The notes beneath the pieces are model-generated. The model made no database searches. It worked only from the letters and a program-made list of their open reading frames with translations, and had not been told where the DNA came from. From Dugong dugon (taxonomy: Eukaryota > Chordata > Mammalia > Sirenia > Dugongidae), in assembly GCA_030035585.1 (NCBI GenBank), contig CM057469.1, forward strand, positions 58,979,501 through 59,043,500: a DNA stretch of 64,000 nt, read 5' to 3'. Shown piece by piece: positions 45,118 through 56,434 of the stretch; position 1 is the stretch's first letter; each line of letters starts with the position of its first letter. Both the position numbers and the translations under genes were made by a program.

Positions 45118-47200
45118 TCATTTTTTAAGCATTTTCTTTTTCAAAATAGGCTCCCTTTGATAATATTGAAGACCATGGACATTTTTGCATAAGTATCTAT
45201 CTGAGAAAGAATATCTTTTTCTTCTCACATTGTATTTTTTGTTTTACCCTTAAAGCTGATTTTCCTATTTTTTCCCTACTTTCTATCCTTTCCTTTTGTT
45301 ATGAATGTTTTAAATTATTTAAAATATATCTTACAACATTATCTTGTGGTACATAATTATTAAATTCATAAATAATCTGTTTCATAACTGAATAATATTT
45401 CAGGTATTGTTTATGGAAATGTCTGATTTTGCACAGACTGACTTTTGTTAGATATTTGATATTGGAAAAATTCCATAGTGTTTACTGTCAATTACAGTAA
45501 AAAATATTTTCTATATATAATTAAATTAACCAAATACTTTTCATACTTAGGATATAATAGTGTATCTTGCCAACAGATTTAAATTATTTAACTTGGTTTT
45601 GTTCATACACTTAACAATTATGTGATCAAATTAATAAATAAGTTAATATTTGACCAAAGGGAAATAGTAGCAATCCTATTTAATATTAATCAAAGGATGT
45701 CTATCTAATCTATGAGATTTTATATGTATGTATATGCATTTCTAAAGGATATAGGTATATATATCCGTAATCCTTTAGAACATTATATGTATATGATCCC
45801 TTAGAACATTATATACATATTATGCATGTACATGTGCATGTGTATACACACGTACTCAAAGATATGTATCAATAATTAGAAGAAAAAGGAAAGACAGCTT
45901 GCTTAGAGTGCTGTTTATTGGCTATAATGTATATAGATTTGTTTTATAAGTTAACTAAAAAAGTGATGACAGAAATTAGAGAGCATGCCATTGTTACCAT
46001 TGTATTGCTCACAGATGGTGCGGTGCAGAGGAGACGCACACTAACTACCCAGTCTATTTCAAGAGAGGGCTGCACTTACTTGTCAGTGGAGCCTTTTATA
46101 TCAGTATAATACAGTGCCATCAACACCAGCTTCAAGGACAATAATTCTTATTTCTTCCATTCAAAAGTGATCCAAATTTTGGCTTAAAAATACGTGTACC
46201 TGTTGGAAAAAAAATCAGTGTCTTTTCTGCACTATGCATATATATTGATTTATCTGCTTTTATGAACCACAAAATAATAGAATATTGATTTCATGAACAC
46301 TTCATTTGCCAATATTTCTGGATCAAAATATAACTCAAATGGCATACTTTCTAAAAAGTGTCTGATTTTTTTCATGATTCTCATTAATACATAATGATGC
46401 AAATTCATTGGCGATGCAAATTCTTCATCATAAAATGAAAGATTAAATCAAATAAAAATACAGTGTTAGCTTTTAAAACCCATATTTTAAAAATAAATAT
46501 GCAGCTGCCATTTATAAAGCATCAGGTAAAATTGTCTTGGGTGCATCAACATAAAATATGACTTTACAGGAATTAAAGACATAAATTCCTTTCCTAACAT
46601 TTATGGTTCTAAAGAAATAGAAGCTTGGTTTTTAGAAAGCTGGAAGTCGTCCTGTGACAATAATTTCTCATTGTTCTTTTCTATAATGAAGTACATTGAG
46701 AAGAGAGAAAAGAAGTGTATTGTTAATATTCTGCTCGAACAGAAACAAAATTCTATACGTACGGAAACATATTTACTATGCCCCATTCAAATAACTGAAC
46801 TGAACATAGGTCCATGATAGGAACAGTGTGGGCCCTTCTTAACTATAAATATAGAGAGGTCTTTCTTTTCTAAGCTTCTCATTTTTGTACTCCAGTCATT
46901 TGATATTGCTTAGTACTTATATCTTAGTAATGGTTGTTCTCCATTCATTTAGCATTTTCTGGCAATTACCAATGAAGGTTTATGAATGTCTGGGACGTAT
47001 TTAACATCAGCCTTAGCAATTCTGTGAAAAGTTAGTCTGAAATTCATGAAGCCCTGCTTACTTACTTGATCAATATTTACGTGACTTTTCAGTGAAATAT
47101 AATGTGTTTTCATGGTTCTCAACAAATTGACATTTAATTTCATTAATCACGTATTGAAAATATGTATTTTATCAAAAACCATAATTGTTATGCCTATAGC
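45118..47200. other. Unassigned AT-rich DNA
   Basis: About 2 kb without a named repeat. An AT-rich stretch at 45720-45860 has a small inverted repeat (ttctaaaggat 45740-45750, atcctttagaa 45770-45780) and a 26-bp-period direct repeat (ttagaacattatat). A 63-codon frame at 45918-46109 is unremarkable. Confidence 0.5.
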
Positions 47201-47204
47201 ATTT

Positions 47205-47412
47205 ATGTGATTACTTACTGCCTTTGAGTCATTCCGACTCATGGCAATCTCATATGTGACAAAGTAGAACTGCGTTCCATAGGGTTTTCAATGGCTGATT
47301 TTTCTGAAGTGAATTGCCAGGGCTTTCTTCTAAGGTGGCCCTGGGTGGATTTGAACCAACAACGTTTTGGTTAGTAGCCAAGAGCAAATAGTTTGCATTA
47401 CCCAGAGACCTT
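47205..47412 (-). mobile_element. AfroSINE (long variant)
   Basis: Minus strand: tail ctttgagtcattccgactca, middle ccatagggttttcaatggct and ttgccagggctttcttctaa, head tttggttagtagccaagagc. Same long form as 56219-56421. Confidence 0.9.
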
Positions 47413-47414
47413 AT

Positions 47415-48130
47415 TTATAGGATTAGGATCTAATAAATACAAAAAGTATTTTAGGAGTCCTTACTTTAAAAAATAGCATCATAATTTACATTTTTGAATA
47501 ATAACAAGCCTATCCATATTATTCTACTAAAAATTGATCTATTTTAGCGTATTTATTCACCCAAATAAAATTTATTATCACTTTACCAATTTACATTGAA
47601 AAACTACATCTAAATTTAACATATTAATTTGTGGAGGATGGAAAATCTTCAAAATATTGAGGCTTAGTATTTAGAGACATGTTTTGCTTCTGCACTGATT
47701 TTTTAGGTCTTATTTTATGTTTTCTGTAATATTATAGCATAATCTTAATATAGTTACTAAATATGAGTTGTTAATTAGTCCTAATTAGTCTGTAGTTTCT
47801 ATTCCTATTACAAAGGCATATTTTTCCTCATTATATTTTGTTATTCAGTTTTTCAGCGATGGAAAAATGAAACTTATTTGTATACATTCATCTAGTTTAT
47901 TGTACCTTACCCATTACTATCTCTCTTTTTAGTTCTAAGAAGTCCTATCTGGTTGACTTTCTTGGATTATCTAAGTAAAAATATCATAACTTCTAAAAGT
48001 AATGATAAGCGTATTTCTAAATTTTCAAGATTTATATGCCTTTTTCCTTTTCCTTATTTATAAATGAGAAAACAGTTTCCGATAACAGTTTGCCAACACT
48101 GACATGTTTCTGATTATATAATAATTTTCT
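47415..48130. other. Unassigned AT-rich DNA
   Basis: No frame or repeat recognised. Confidence 0.5.
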
Positions 48131-48134
48131 GGGT

Positions 48135-48665
48135 ATTTATGGCTCCATAACAAATTAACCCCCAAACCTAGTGGTTTAAAATCATAAGAAATCATTGCAT
48201 TATCTCCCACTGTCTCTATAAGTGAGACATTGAAGAAGGCCTCAGCTGGACGTTTGTGGCTTGGGGGCTCTCATCCAGTCAGAGGTTGGCTGGAGCTGGA
48301 GTAGTCGGGTGGGCACTTCTGCAGCTGGAGAACAGGTAGGTATCTCTCCCTTTCTTCATGTGGTCTTACAGTCTCTCCATGTGGTCTCTCTGCCTGGGCT
48401 AGCTTGGGTTTCTTCCAACATGACCTCCACGGAACACTTATACTGCTTATGTGTTACCTGAAAGTTTCAAGAGAAAAAGATTCCAGAGAGCAAGACAAAG
48501 GCTTTATAACCATATATGACCTAGTCTCCAAAGTCAAATAGCATCACTTCCACCACACTCTTGTCAACCTATCAAAAGCTCTTTCACGTTATTGGGGAAG
48601 GAACATGTACTCCATTTCTTGGTGGGACAGTGACAAACAATTGGAAGCCACATCTTTAAAATACA
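48135..48665. mobile_element. LTR-like repeat (ERVL type, family uncertain)
   Basis: Consecutive blocks tggctccataacaaattaac, ..gtggtttaaaat, ..tcagctggacg, ..ctctccatgtggtctctc, ..tatgacctagtctcc, ..catcacttccaccacactct match the order in a widespread mammalian LTR-type repeat that I place near the ERVL LTRs. Same family as the short piece at 22680. Confidence 0.55.
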
Positions 48666-48829
48666 ACTTATAGCATTTTTATAAGAACGTTGCTCTTTTC
48701 TTTGAATTTTTTTTTTTTTAATATTGAGGAAATTTCCTTCCTTTCCAGCTTCTTTGAATACTGTTAGTCTCATCTAATTAGAATGACTTTTTAATTGCTA
48801 TTAAAATCTGTTAGTATAATAAATTGATT

Positions 48830-48935
48830 TCTTTCATTCCAAAAAGATCATTTGATGTTGACCATGTGCCATGCTCCATGCTGGGCCCTGGGCATATGGA
48901 GATAAATCGGGCAAAGTTGTGGCCCTTTGACAGCT
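48830..48935 (-). mobile_element. L2 3' end
   Basis: The run accatgtgccatgctccatg..gggccctgggcatatggaga..aatcgggcaaagttgtggcc is the reverse-complement L2 terminus. Confidence 0.65.
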
Positions 48936-49099
48936 GAAACATGCAACCATGCCAAATTGTCTAACTTGATATTTATGACCACAAACCTCTTGTTGGCCAC
49001 AGAGCTCACTGAAGTGCTGGCTGACATTCCTACATTTCCCTGAGCAATTTTCTCTCAGATTTAGTCTATTCAATCTTCTCTTCTTCCCTCAAACCTCTA

Positions 49100-49680
49100 A
49101 CAGTTCCAGGTCCTGCTCACTCAGTTGATAACCTTGTTTCCCATTTCACTGAAAAAAATAAAAGCTAGTACAAGGCGTAGGCAGCATCACTATACCACAA
49201 AATTTATACAGATAAGCTCTATCTCCATATCTTGCCTTTCCTCCCTTTACAGTGGATGAATCCTTCCTGCTTGTACTTCATCCCATCCCTTGCACCTACC
49301 CAAAGATTTTGTTCCTCCAATTAAATCTACTCTTTTCTGTATTATGAAAAAAAATTTCTACTGTGTCATGTCTATTAGAATTCAAAAATTAGCTTGTATT
49401 TCCAATTTTAAAATAAAATTTTACAAATCCCTACGTTCTTCCACGTACTGCTAAAACTTAGGTGTTTATTAAACTAAAATATTTGCCTTTCTCTCATCCC
49501 ATTCCTCTTCAGGTTCACAGAAATTCGTATTTTCCCCCATATTCCGCTGAAATTGTTTTTGTCTAGGTCAGCAATGTTTTGTCAGATTCAATAGTCATTT
49601 CTTAGTCCTCACCTTCCCTAACCACTCTGCAGCATTTTACACTTTAATCAACTTTTCAAAGACTTCCTGCACAATTTTAA
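49100..49680 (+). mobile_element. L2 LINE, RT-coding relic
   Basis: Plus-strand L2 coding region: ctcactcagttgataaccttg, the ttacagtggatgaatccttc block, the catcccatcccttgcaccta block (L2 'DPIPS' motif), the ctgaaattgtttttgtctag..gtcagcaatgttttgtcaga block ('ETALAKVTND') and tctgcagcattttacactt ('SAAFDT', RT motif A). No open frame remains. Confidence 0.65.
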
Positions 49681-49879
49681 GCTCAGAAGCGTGGATTCAT
49701 TTCTCATCAACTTAGTTTTATGATCTACCAGAAATGTAGGAGCTTCAGTTTTGTTGGTTAAGTATCTAAAGTTATTCTGGGTAAAAAAAATTAAAAAGTT
49801 AAATTTAATATCTAGGGACAAAATATCCTTATAAACAAATACATTTAAAGCAAAAAACTTTTATATCTAAACTGAAACA

Positions 49880-50520
49880 TTGCTGTTAGGCGCTATTGAG
49901 ATGGTTCTGACTCATAGAGACCCTATGTACAACAGAAAGGAACACTGCCCAGTCCTGTGCAGTCCTCACAATCGTTGCTATGTTTGAGCCCATTGTTGCA
50001 GCCACTGTGTCAATCCATATCATCAAGGGTCTTCTTCTTTTTTACTGATCCTCTACTGTACCAAGCATGGTGTCCTTCTCCAGGGACTGGTCCCTCCTGA
50101 TAACATGTCCAAAGTATGTGAGATGAAGTCTTGTCATCTTAGCTTCTCAGGAGCATTCTGGTTGTATTTCTTCTAAGACAGACTTGTTCCTTCATCTGGC
50201 AGTCCATGATGTATTCAATATTCTTCACCAACACCATAATTTAAAGGCATCAGCTCTTCAGTCTTCTTTATTCATTGTCCAGCTTTCACATGCATATGAG
50301 GCAATTGAAAGTACCATGGCTTGAGTCAGGTACATGTTAATCATCAAAGTGACATCTTTGCTTTTCGACACTTTAAAGAGAACTTTTGCAGATTTGCCCA
50401 ATGCAATCTGTCCTTTGATTTCTTGACTGCTGCTTCCATGGGTGTTGATTGTGGTTCCAAATAAGATGAAATCCTTGACAACTTCTATCTTTCTCTGTTT
50501 ATTTTCATGTCACTTATTGG
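49880..50520 (-). mobile_element. RTE 3' fragment
   Basis: Minus strand, tail at gctgttaggcgctattgaga and onward through the C-terminal domain to the 'atgtcacttattgg' block where it is 5'-truncated. Immediately beyond lies a copy of the cctgataacatgtcca motif that also occurs inside this RTE at 50095-50111. Confidence 0.9.
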
Positions 50521-50553
50521 CTCTTCTTCAGAGACTTCCTGATAACATGTCCA

Positions 50554-50806
50554 AATTTCTGTTAGTTAAAACCAACCACCTGTGGCATTTCTATTATAGA
50601 AACACTAGTTAAAACATGTAAGACGACACCCTTTAACCAGAATTGTTTATACTTAGCCCCATTCTCCCCACCCCACCTTCTCTCTCTCTTTCTATGTATA
50701 GGTATATATATTTGTTGTGTGCCATATATATATATATATGTTTGTGTGTGTATATATATATATGTATATACATATAAATATATACATACATACACACGTA
50801 TTCCTG
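50554..50806 (+). repeat. Templated copy of 52161-52411
   Basis: About 250 bp, roughly 90 percent identical to 52161-52411. It contains the last 73 bp of the LTR at 51847-52233 plus 180 bp of that LTR's downstream flank, so it was copied from that locus, not inserted as an LTR. Flanked by tcctgataacatgtcca at 50537-50553 and 50807-50823. Includes the TA/TG microsatellite at about 50700-50800. Confidence 0.88.
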
Positions 50807-50823
50807 TCCTGATAACATGTCCA

Positions 50824-51740
50824 TAGTTAATATTATTTAGTTTTTTGAAACAAAATATACTTAGCAATATCTTATAGGAAAAACTATACACAGATTGATA
50901 AGGTTCTCTACGTTTCTCTCTCTCCAACAGTAAAAAAAAGAATAAAAAATTTAAAAATAATTCAGTCAACACTTATACAAATTAGAATGTTACATACACA
51001 ATACACGTGTATGTATACTTATATACACACACACATACATTTAGTTTCTTTCTTTTCCCCACAATTTTTCCTTGTGAGATAATTTTATCATAATTTGTTA
51101 TCAGGTTAATGACCACCTCATAAAATCAATTAGGAAGATTCTCATCAGTTGCTGTAATGCTGATTTATTTCTTTGATGTTAGAATTACCTGTTCTTAAGA
51201 TTATCTAGGATTTCCCCATCTGACTTTTTAGTTAGGCACAAAAGGATTAGGAACAGTCCTATGATCCATTCTCTTCCTTTATCTGGGACAGCCAGGGAAA
51301 GTAAGAGAGATGATCTAATAAAATCTCCTTATAAGATACTAATGGTGTACCTCCTGGAAAACATATCGTGTTTTTTACCAGTGGAGAGTCCTTTTCTGGT
51401 TTGTCTGGGGTAAATTTGGTTAAAAAAACCCAGAATCTACGGATTTATGCAGCATGGATCCCTGAAAATTTTGTGTAAGCCATGTAATTATTGGAGTAAA
51501 GCATGGGTTGTTGCATGACAGAAGACTAAATACCTCACTAAGTGACATCATTTATTTTATATCTGGGCCAAAGACCATTCAAACATGGCAAGAAAGGACC
51601 TGGGAGTTGGCACTGATGTCTCAGATTCCTTTGTGCTTTTCCTATGCCTTGCAATTAATTATTTGTATACATAAATACATTTAATTAGTAGAATACTTGG
51701 AACTGGTAAGATTTCAGATTCTTATGAGATTCTGGTGCTT
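50824..51740. other. Unassigned AT-rich DNA
   Basis: No frame or repeat recognised apart from a short CA/TA tract near 51000-51040. Confidence 0.5.
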
Positions 51741-51846
51741 TGTTATTTGACTAGTTCTGTGTCAACTTTTTATTTTGATGTAATTACAAGCCTTCAGAAA
51801 GGTGCAAGAATAGTAAGAACAGTACAAGGAACTCCCATATGCCCCT

Positions 51847-52233
51847 TGTTATGGATTGAATTTTGTCCCCCCAAAATATGTGTTGTAAATCCTAACCCCT
51901 ATACCTGTGGTTATAATCATATTTGTAAATGGGTTTTCTTTGCTATGTTAATGATGCTGTATTAGTGTAGGGTGTAACTTAATCCTTTTTCTGAGATATA
52001 AAAGCAGACTAAGCAAGCAGAGATGGAGGAAAATAGATGCTACGCCACATGAAAATCACTAAGGAGCCAAGAAACAGAAGCTAAAAAGAGACAAGGACCT
52101 TCCCCCTGAGCTGACATCCTGAATTCAGACTTCTAGCCTCCTAAACTGTGAGAAAATACATTTCTGTTAGTTAAAACCACCCACCTGTGGCATTTCTATT
52201 ATAGAAACACTAGTTAAAATATATAAGATGACA
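51847..52233 (+). mobile_element. Solo LTR, copy 3 of family B
   Basis: tgttatggattgaattttgt start with the ccccccaaaatatgtg block, aggaccttccccctgagctg, tggcatttctattatagaaa, end near gatgaca. Flanking 5-mers cccct and ccctt agree at four of five. Its 3' part and flank were later copied to 50554-50806. Confidence 0.82.
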
Positions 52234-52289
52234 CCCTTTAACCAGAATTGTTTATACTTAGCCCCACTCTCCCCACCCCACCCCACCTT

Positions 52290-52410
52290 CTATCTTTCCA
52301 TATATACTTATATATATTTGTTGTGTGCCATATACATATATACATGTTTGTGTGTGTATATATATGTATATATATACATATAAATATATACATACGTACA
52401 CACATATTTC
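52290..52410. repeat. TA/TG/CA microsatellite
   Basis: Alternating tata, tgtg and acat units directly downstream of the LTR, shared with the copy at 50.7 kb. Confidence 0.9.
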
Positions 52411-52639
52411 TGAAATTTTTGAGAATATGCTGGAAATAACATGCCATTTTACCCCTAATTTATTGTATACTTCGTATGTTCAAGGACAATGTCCTATATA
52501 TGTAACAAATGTCCTATATAACTTACATAAGTTATGAAGATCAGAAGTTACATGACTCATACAATACTATCGTTAAATACAGTGATTCTCAAAGTGTGGT
52601 TCTCAGTTCAAAGGGTCCTCGAGATTATTTTGGGGATTA

Positions 52640-52785
52640 AATCCATTACTGATGAGTCAATTCCGACTCATGGAGATCCTATAGGACAGAGGAGAACTTC
52701 CCCACAGGGTTTCCAAGGTGGATTCGTACTGCTGACCTTTTGGTTAGCATCTGTAGCTCTTCAATCACTGTGCCACTAAGGCTCC
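52640..52785 (-). mobile_element. AfroSINE (short form)
   Basis: Minus strand: ccattactgatgagtcaatt tail, gaacttccccacagggtttc middle, cactgtgccactaaggctcc head. Flanked by ttttggggatta (52628-52639) and tttcggggatta (52786-52797), 11 of 12. Confidence 0.94.
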
Positions 52786-52799
52786 TTTCGGGGATTAGT

Positions 52800-53680
52800 G
52801 AATCAAAATCACATTCATGATAATACTAAGATAATGTTCGCTTTTTGCACTATGCTGACATTTACATTGATGGTGCAAAAGCAATGGGGAAGAGGTAAAA
52901 ATGTTAGTACCTTATAGTAAATAAAGGCAGTAACCCCAAATTGTAATATTAATCATTGTGTTCTCCTCTACCATAAATTTGCAGGGGAAAAAATAAGCCA
53001 GTTTTACTTATCAATGTCCTTGATGAAACAATAAAATGGTTAATGTTATTAAATATTAAATCTTCAGAATTCTTCTTTTTAATATTCTCTGTAATTAAAT
53101 GGAAAATAGACATAAAACTCTTTTGCTGAATACTGAAATATGATGACTCTCTTTTGAAAAAGTACTTGTGCTTTTGTTTTAGCTATGAGCTGGAGTTGTT
53201 GCCTGTTTTCCTGGAACACCATTTTTGTTTGATAGAATCAAGCACAGCCAAACGATGGCAATCCTGGCTTGGGTATTTGATAGGCATTTCTTTTTTTTTT
53301 TTTTAATGAATGGAGTGAGCCTGTCACTTCAAGGAAACAAATGGCAGTGTGTGTTGCCAATGCTAAAACAGAAGCTTTAAATACAAGGTTAGACTTTTGG
53401 AAAACTTACATTCATAACTGTGAGTTTGACAGCTTTCCAAAGTTTAAAGACTTCTCTAATAAGAGCAGTGGTGATATTAATATTTTATAATGAAATCTCT
53501 ATTCTTGGAATATCTGAAAAACTCTAAACCATTTATATATAAAGTTACTATTAATATGTTTTGATTCAAGCCTGACATTTAGCTATTTTCTGTCGGTCCC
53601 ATCCCCCCCACCCCTTTGCTAGTTCTCTTCACCTGTCTTTGTTGTTTTAATTAAATGTTTTATTTTTCTATTTTATTTCC
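52800..53680. other. Unassigned DNA
   Basis: No repeat recognised. A T-run at 53290-53304. Base composition near 53170-53400 is less AT-rich than its surroundings. Confidence 0.5.
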
Positions 53681-53692
53681 TCTATTAGCTAT

Positions 53693-53864
53693 TCAGAAAC
53701 CCTGGTGGTGTAGTGGTTAAGAGCTATGGCTGCGAAACAAAGGGTCGGCAGTTCAAATCCATCAGACGCTCTTTGGAAACCCTACGGGGCAGTTCTACCC
53801 TGCCCTGTAGGGTTGCGATGAGTCGGAATCGACTCGTCAGCAACAGGTTTTGGTCTTGTTTTTT
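53693..53864 (+). mobile_element. AfroSINE (young-looking short form)
   Basis: Head ccctggtggtgtagtggtta, B-box gttcaaatcc, ccctacggggcagttctacc and tail gagtcggaatcgactcgtca. Flanked by tattagctat at 53683-53692 and 53865-53874. Close to what I recall of the consensus. Confidence 0.95.
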
Positions 53865-53874
53865 TATTAGCTAT

Positions 53875-53940
53875 AGGGTCGCTGTGAGTAGGAATCCACT
53901 CGACGGCAACGGGTTTATTATTATTATTATTACTATTATT
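53875..53940 (+). mobile_element. 44-bp AfroSINE tail with (TTA)n
   Basis: Only the last 44 bp of an AfroSINE (agggtcgctgtgagtaggaa..actcgacggcaacgggttt) followed by ttattattatt. It abuts the right-hand target-site duplication of the preceding SINE. A taatagctctat after it may be a third, imperfect copy of that target. Confidence 0.85.
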
Positions 53941-54016
53941 CGGCTAATAGCTCTATAGCTCGTTGTACCATTCTTTTTCCCCTCTACATTTTAGAATATT
54001 CTTCTTTAATCTATCG

Positions 54017-54222
54017 GTCTAAAACCAAACCCATTGTCGTCAAGTGGATTTCAACTCATAGTGACCCTGTAAGACAGAGCAGAACTACCCCATAGGGTTT
54101 CCAAGGCTGTAATCTTTATGGAAGCAGACTGCTACACCTTTCTCACTCAGAGTGGCTGGTGGGTTCCAACTGCAGACCTTTCGGTTAGCAACTTAGTGCT
54201 TAGCCAGGTGCCACCAGGGCTC
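54017..54222 (-). mobile_element. AfroSINE
   Basis: Minus strand: attgtcgtcaagtggatttc tail, ggaagcagactgctacacct middle, gttagcaacttagtgcttag head and gccaccagggctctt end. No duplication found. Confidence 0.93.
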
Positions 54223-54437
54223 TTACTTTATCAGCGTACTTAGAATAAATTTTTTATTCCATCACTTGAAATACAAGTACCTTGTAAAAGTATATTTCCA
54301 TTTATCCCCTAGCACTCTGTGCTATTTTTTGCATATATATCTATATCTATGTATATTATTTTATATATAAAATAATATTGACATATTACATGTTAAATAT
54401 ATTATAGTAACATATAATATAAGCTCTAATTTTTCAG

Positions 54438-54646
54438 GAGAAGCTTGGGGGCTCAAACAGTTTCCATTTGGCCGACCAAAAGATTGACATTTCAAACCAA
54501 CCCAGTGGCTTTGTAGAAGGAAAACTTCTAGCTATCTGCTTACTTAAAGATTACAGCCAAGAAAACCCTTTGGAGCAGTTCTACTCTGCAACATATAGCA
54601 TGGTAATGAGTCGGGGGCTGCCTCCATGCCAGCTAACAACCGCAAG
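54438..54646 (+). mobile_element. AfroSINE, diverged
   Basis: gaccaaaagattgacatttc, aaagattacagccaagaaaa and ccctttggagcagttctact are in AfroSINE order, but the tail is scrambled (gagtcgggggctgcctccat). Flanked by tttttcag at 54430-54437 and 54647-54654. Confidence 0.85.
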
Positions 54647-54659
54647 TTTTTCAGAGCAT

Positions 54660-55329
54660 GAACATAGTAATTTAAAACTAGTACTAATTAATTAGGGGAG
54701 AAAATTCAAATTAGAAAATTAAGGAATCTGTTTACCTCTGAAAAATAATGTGTGGGTGCTCTTGACAATATAAATGCTGATAATTAATTGGTTAATATTA
54801 AAAATCAACCTATATAGAACATAAAATATTTAATTATAATTACACAAAATAATAAAAATGTTAAAAATTTAGGTATTTTAAAGTAATATCAAATCCAACA
54901 AAAGGCTACAGGGGGAGGGTGGAGAGAAGGTGGAGTGTTAAATTGGAACGGTAATATATTTATTTCAAATAAAAGTGATCAGTATTCTTTATTAAATTTA
55001 ATGCAAGAAGACATACGTACATCTAAACAATATATGAGTTATTAAATGTTTAGCTTTTGAGAAAAGATAATGATAGGTGGAGATAAATTTAAGCATTTTA
55101 ATCCTCATTTTGGTGAGGTATTGATAGATATTTCTTCAGTTACAGAAATCGGGAAATAAAAGCATAAGAATAATAGTTAAAGCTTTGGAAAAGAACATAA
55201 CTAAAAAGAAATGTATAAAGAGAAGTTATCTGTAGGAGTGGAGCTGAAAATACTGAAGCATTAGGTAGGAAGTTGCTACTTTTCATTTCTTCTGTGCTTA
55301 TTATTTTTTTTAATCTTGCTATATATTTA
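54660..55329. other. Unassigned AT-rich DNA
   Basis: No frame or repeat recognised. Confidence 0.5.
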
Positions 55330-55839
55330 TGTTAGTTTTCTATTACTGCTGTAACAGAAGTCTGACATGGTCTCAATGGACTACAATCAAGGTATTAGCA
55401 TGGCTGCATTCCTTTCTGCAGACTCTAAAGAAGAATCAATTTATTTGCCTTTTCCAGCTTGTAGGGCCACCCACATTCTTTGGATACTAGCACCCTTTTT
55501 CCTTCTTGAAAACCAGCAAGGTTGCATCTGTTTGTCAGTTTTCTATAGTGATATCTCCCTCTGAATCTTCTCTTTTTCCTCCCCCTTCCACTCTTCATCT
55601 TATCTTAGCCAAAGTGCTAAGAAGCAATTCCCCGTTCCACTCTTAAGGACTCTTGTGATACTTTAGTTTGCCTGGATAATCAAGGATAATCTTATTGTAA
55701 GGTCAGCTGATTAGCAACCTTAATTAGGTATACAACTTTAATTTCTCTTTGCCATGTAAACTGACAAATTTACAGGTTCTAAAGATTAGGATGTGGACAT
55801 TTTATTTATTTTTGGAGGGGGGCATTATTCGGCCTACCA
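55330..55839. mobile_element. LTR-like repeat relic
   Basis: Blocks gttttctattactgctgtaa, ggctgcattcctttctgcag, tgccttttccagcttgtagg, ggataatcttattg, ttgccatgtaaactgacaaa and ggcctaccat occur in the order of a well-known mammalian LTR-type repeat. TG at 55330 and CA near 55839 fit LTR ends. Family name not certain. Confidence 0.6.
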
Positions 55840-56218
55840 TAGTATTATGACTTGACATGAACTGTAAGATCATGCTATTAAACATAGTTTGCTTCATTAG
55901 CAATAAATTCATGCATAACTATTCTTAGGCTCTCACAGCAGTATTTCTTTAAGTATAGTTGACATCATGGAAGTCAGATCTGAATTGTGTAAGTCTGATT
56001 TGTATCATGCAAATCACCTGCATCAAAATCATTGGGTCCAAATCCAGCTTTAATGAATAAAAACTCTGAGGAGAGGAGTCACTTAGTCTGGGGTTTAATA
56101 AGCATCCCAAATCATTATCCTACACATTAAAGTTTGAAATCTACAGGTTTAAGCCACTGAAAAACAGTTAAGGGAACAGCATCAGCAGAGGGATTTAAGA
56201 GGTGCCGGAGCATAAACT

Positions 56219-56421
56219 GCAGTCCCTGGGTGGTGCAAATGTTAATGTGTTCTGACACTAACCAAAAGGTTGAAGGTTTGCGTTCACCCAGAGGTGCCTC
56301 AGAAGAAAGGCCTGGTGACCTACTTCCAAAAAATCAGCTATCAAGAACTCTATGGATCATAGTACTACTATGAAACACATGAGGTCGTTATGAGTTTCAG
56401 CTGACTTAATGGCAATTGATT
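56219..56421 (+). mobile_element. AfroSINE (long variant) with perfect duplication
   Basis: gcagtccctgggtggtgcaa head, ctaaccaaaaggttgaaggt, cagaggtgcctcagaagaaa, then a tail near gctgacttaatggcaattga. Flanked by ggagcataaact at 56207-56218 and 56422-56433. Confidence 0.95.
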
Positions 56422-56434
56422 GGAGCATAAACTA

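Larger units (their letters stand above)
51760..52575 (+). mobile_element. Old L1 3' UTR-type repeat split by an LTR
   Basis: The segments gcaagaatagtaagaacagt..gaactcccatatgccc before the LTR and tttaaccagaattgtttata..gaatatgctggaaataacat..ttcaaggacaatgtcctata after it follow a common mammalian repeat I attribute to an old L1 3' UTR. The family assignment is from memory. Confidence 0.5.

Noticed and set aside
50562-50972. 136-codon minus frame with Y, I and K runs
   Set aside because: It is a translation of the TA/TG microsatellite in the templated copy.
53694-53760. tRNA gene at the head of an AfroSINE
   Set aside because: A-box and B-box-like motifs are those of the SINE promoter; the body cannot fold into a full tRNA cloverleaf and target-site duplications flank it.
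55330-55839. Frame at 55367-55564 as a small protein gene
   Set aside because: It is inside an LTR-like relic whose order of blocks matches a known repeat class.
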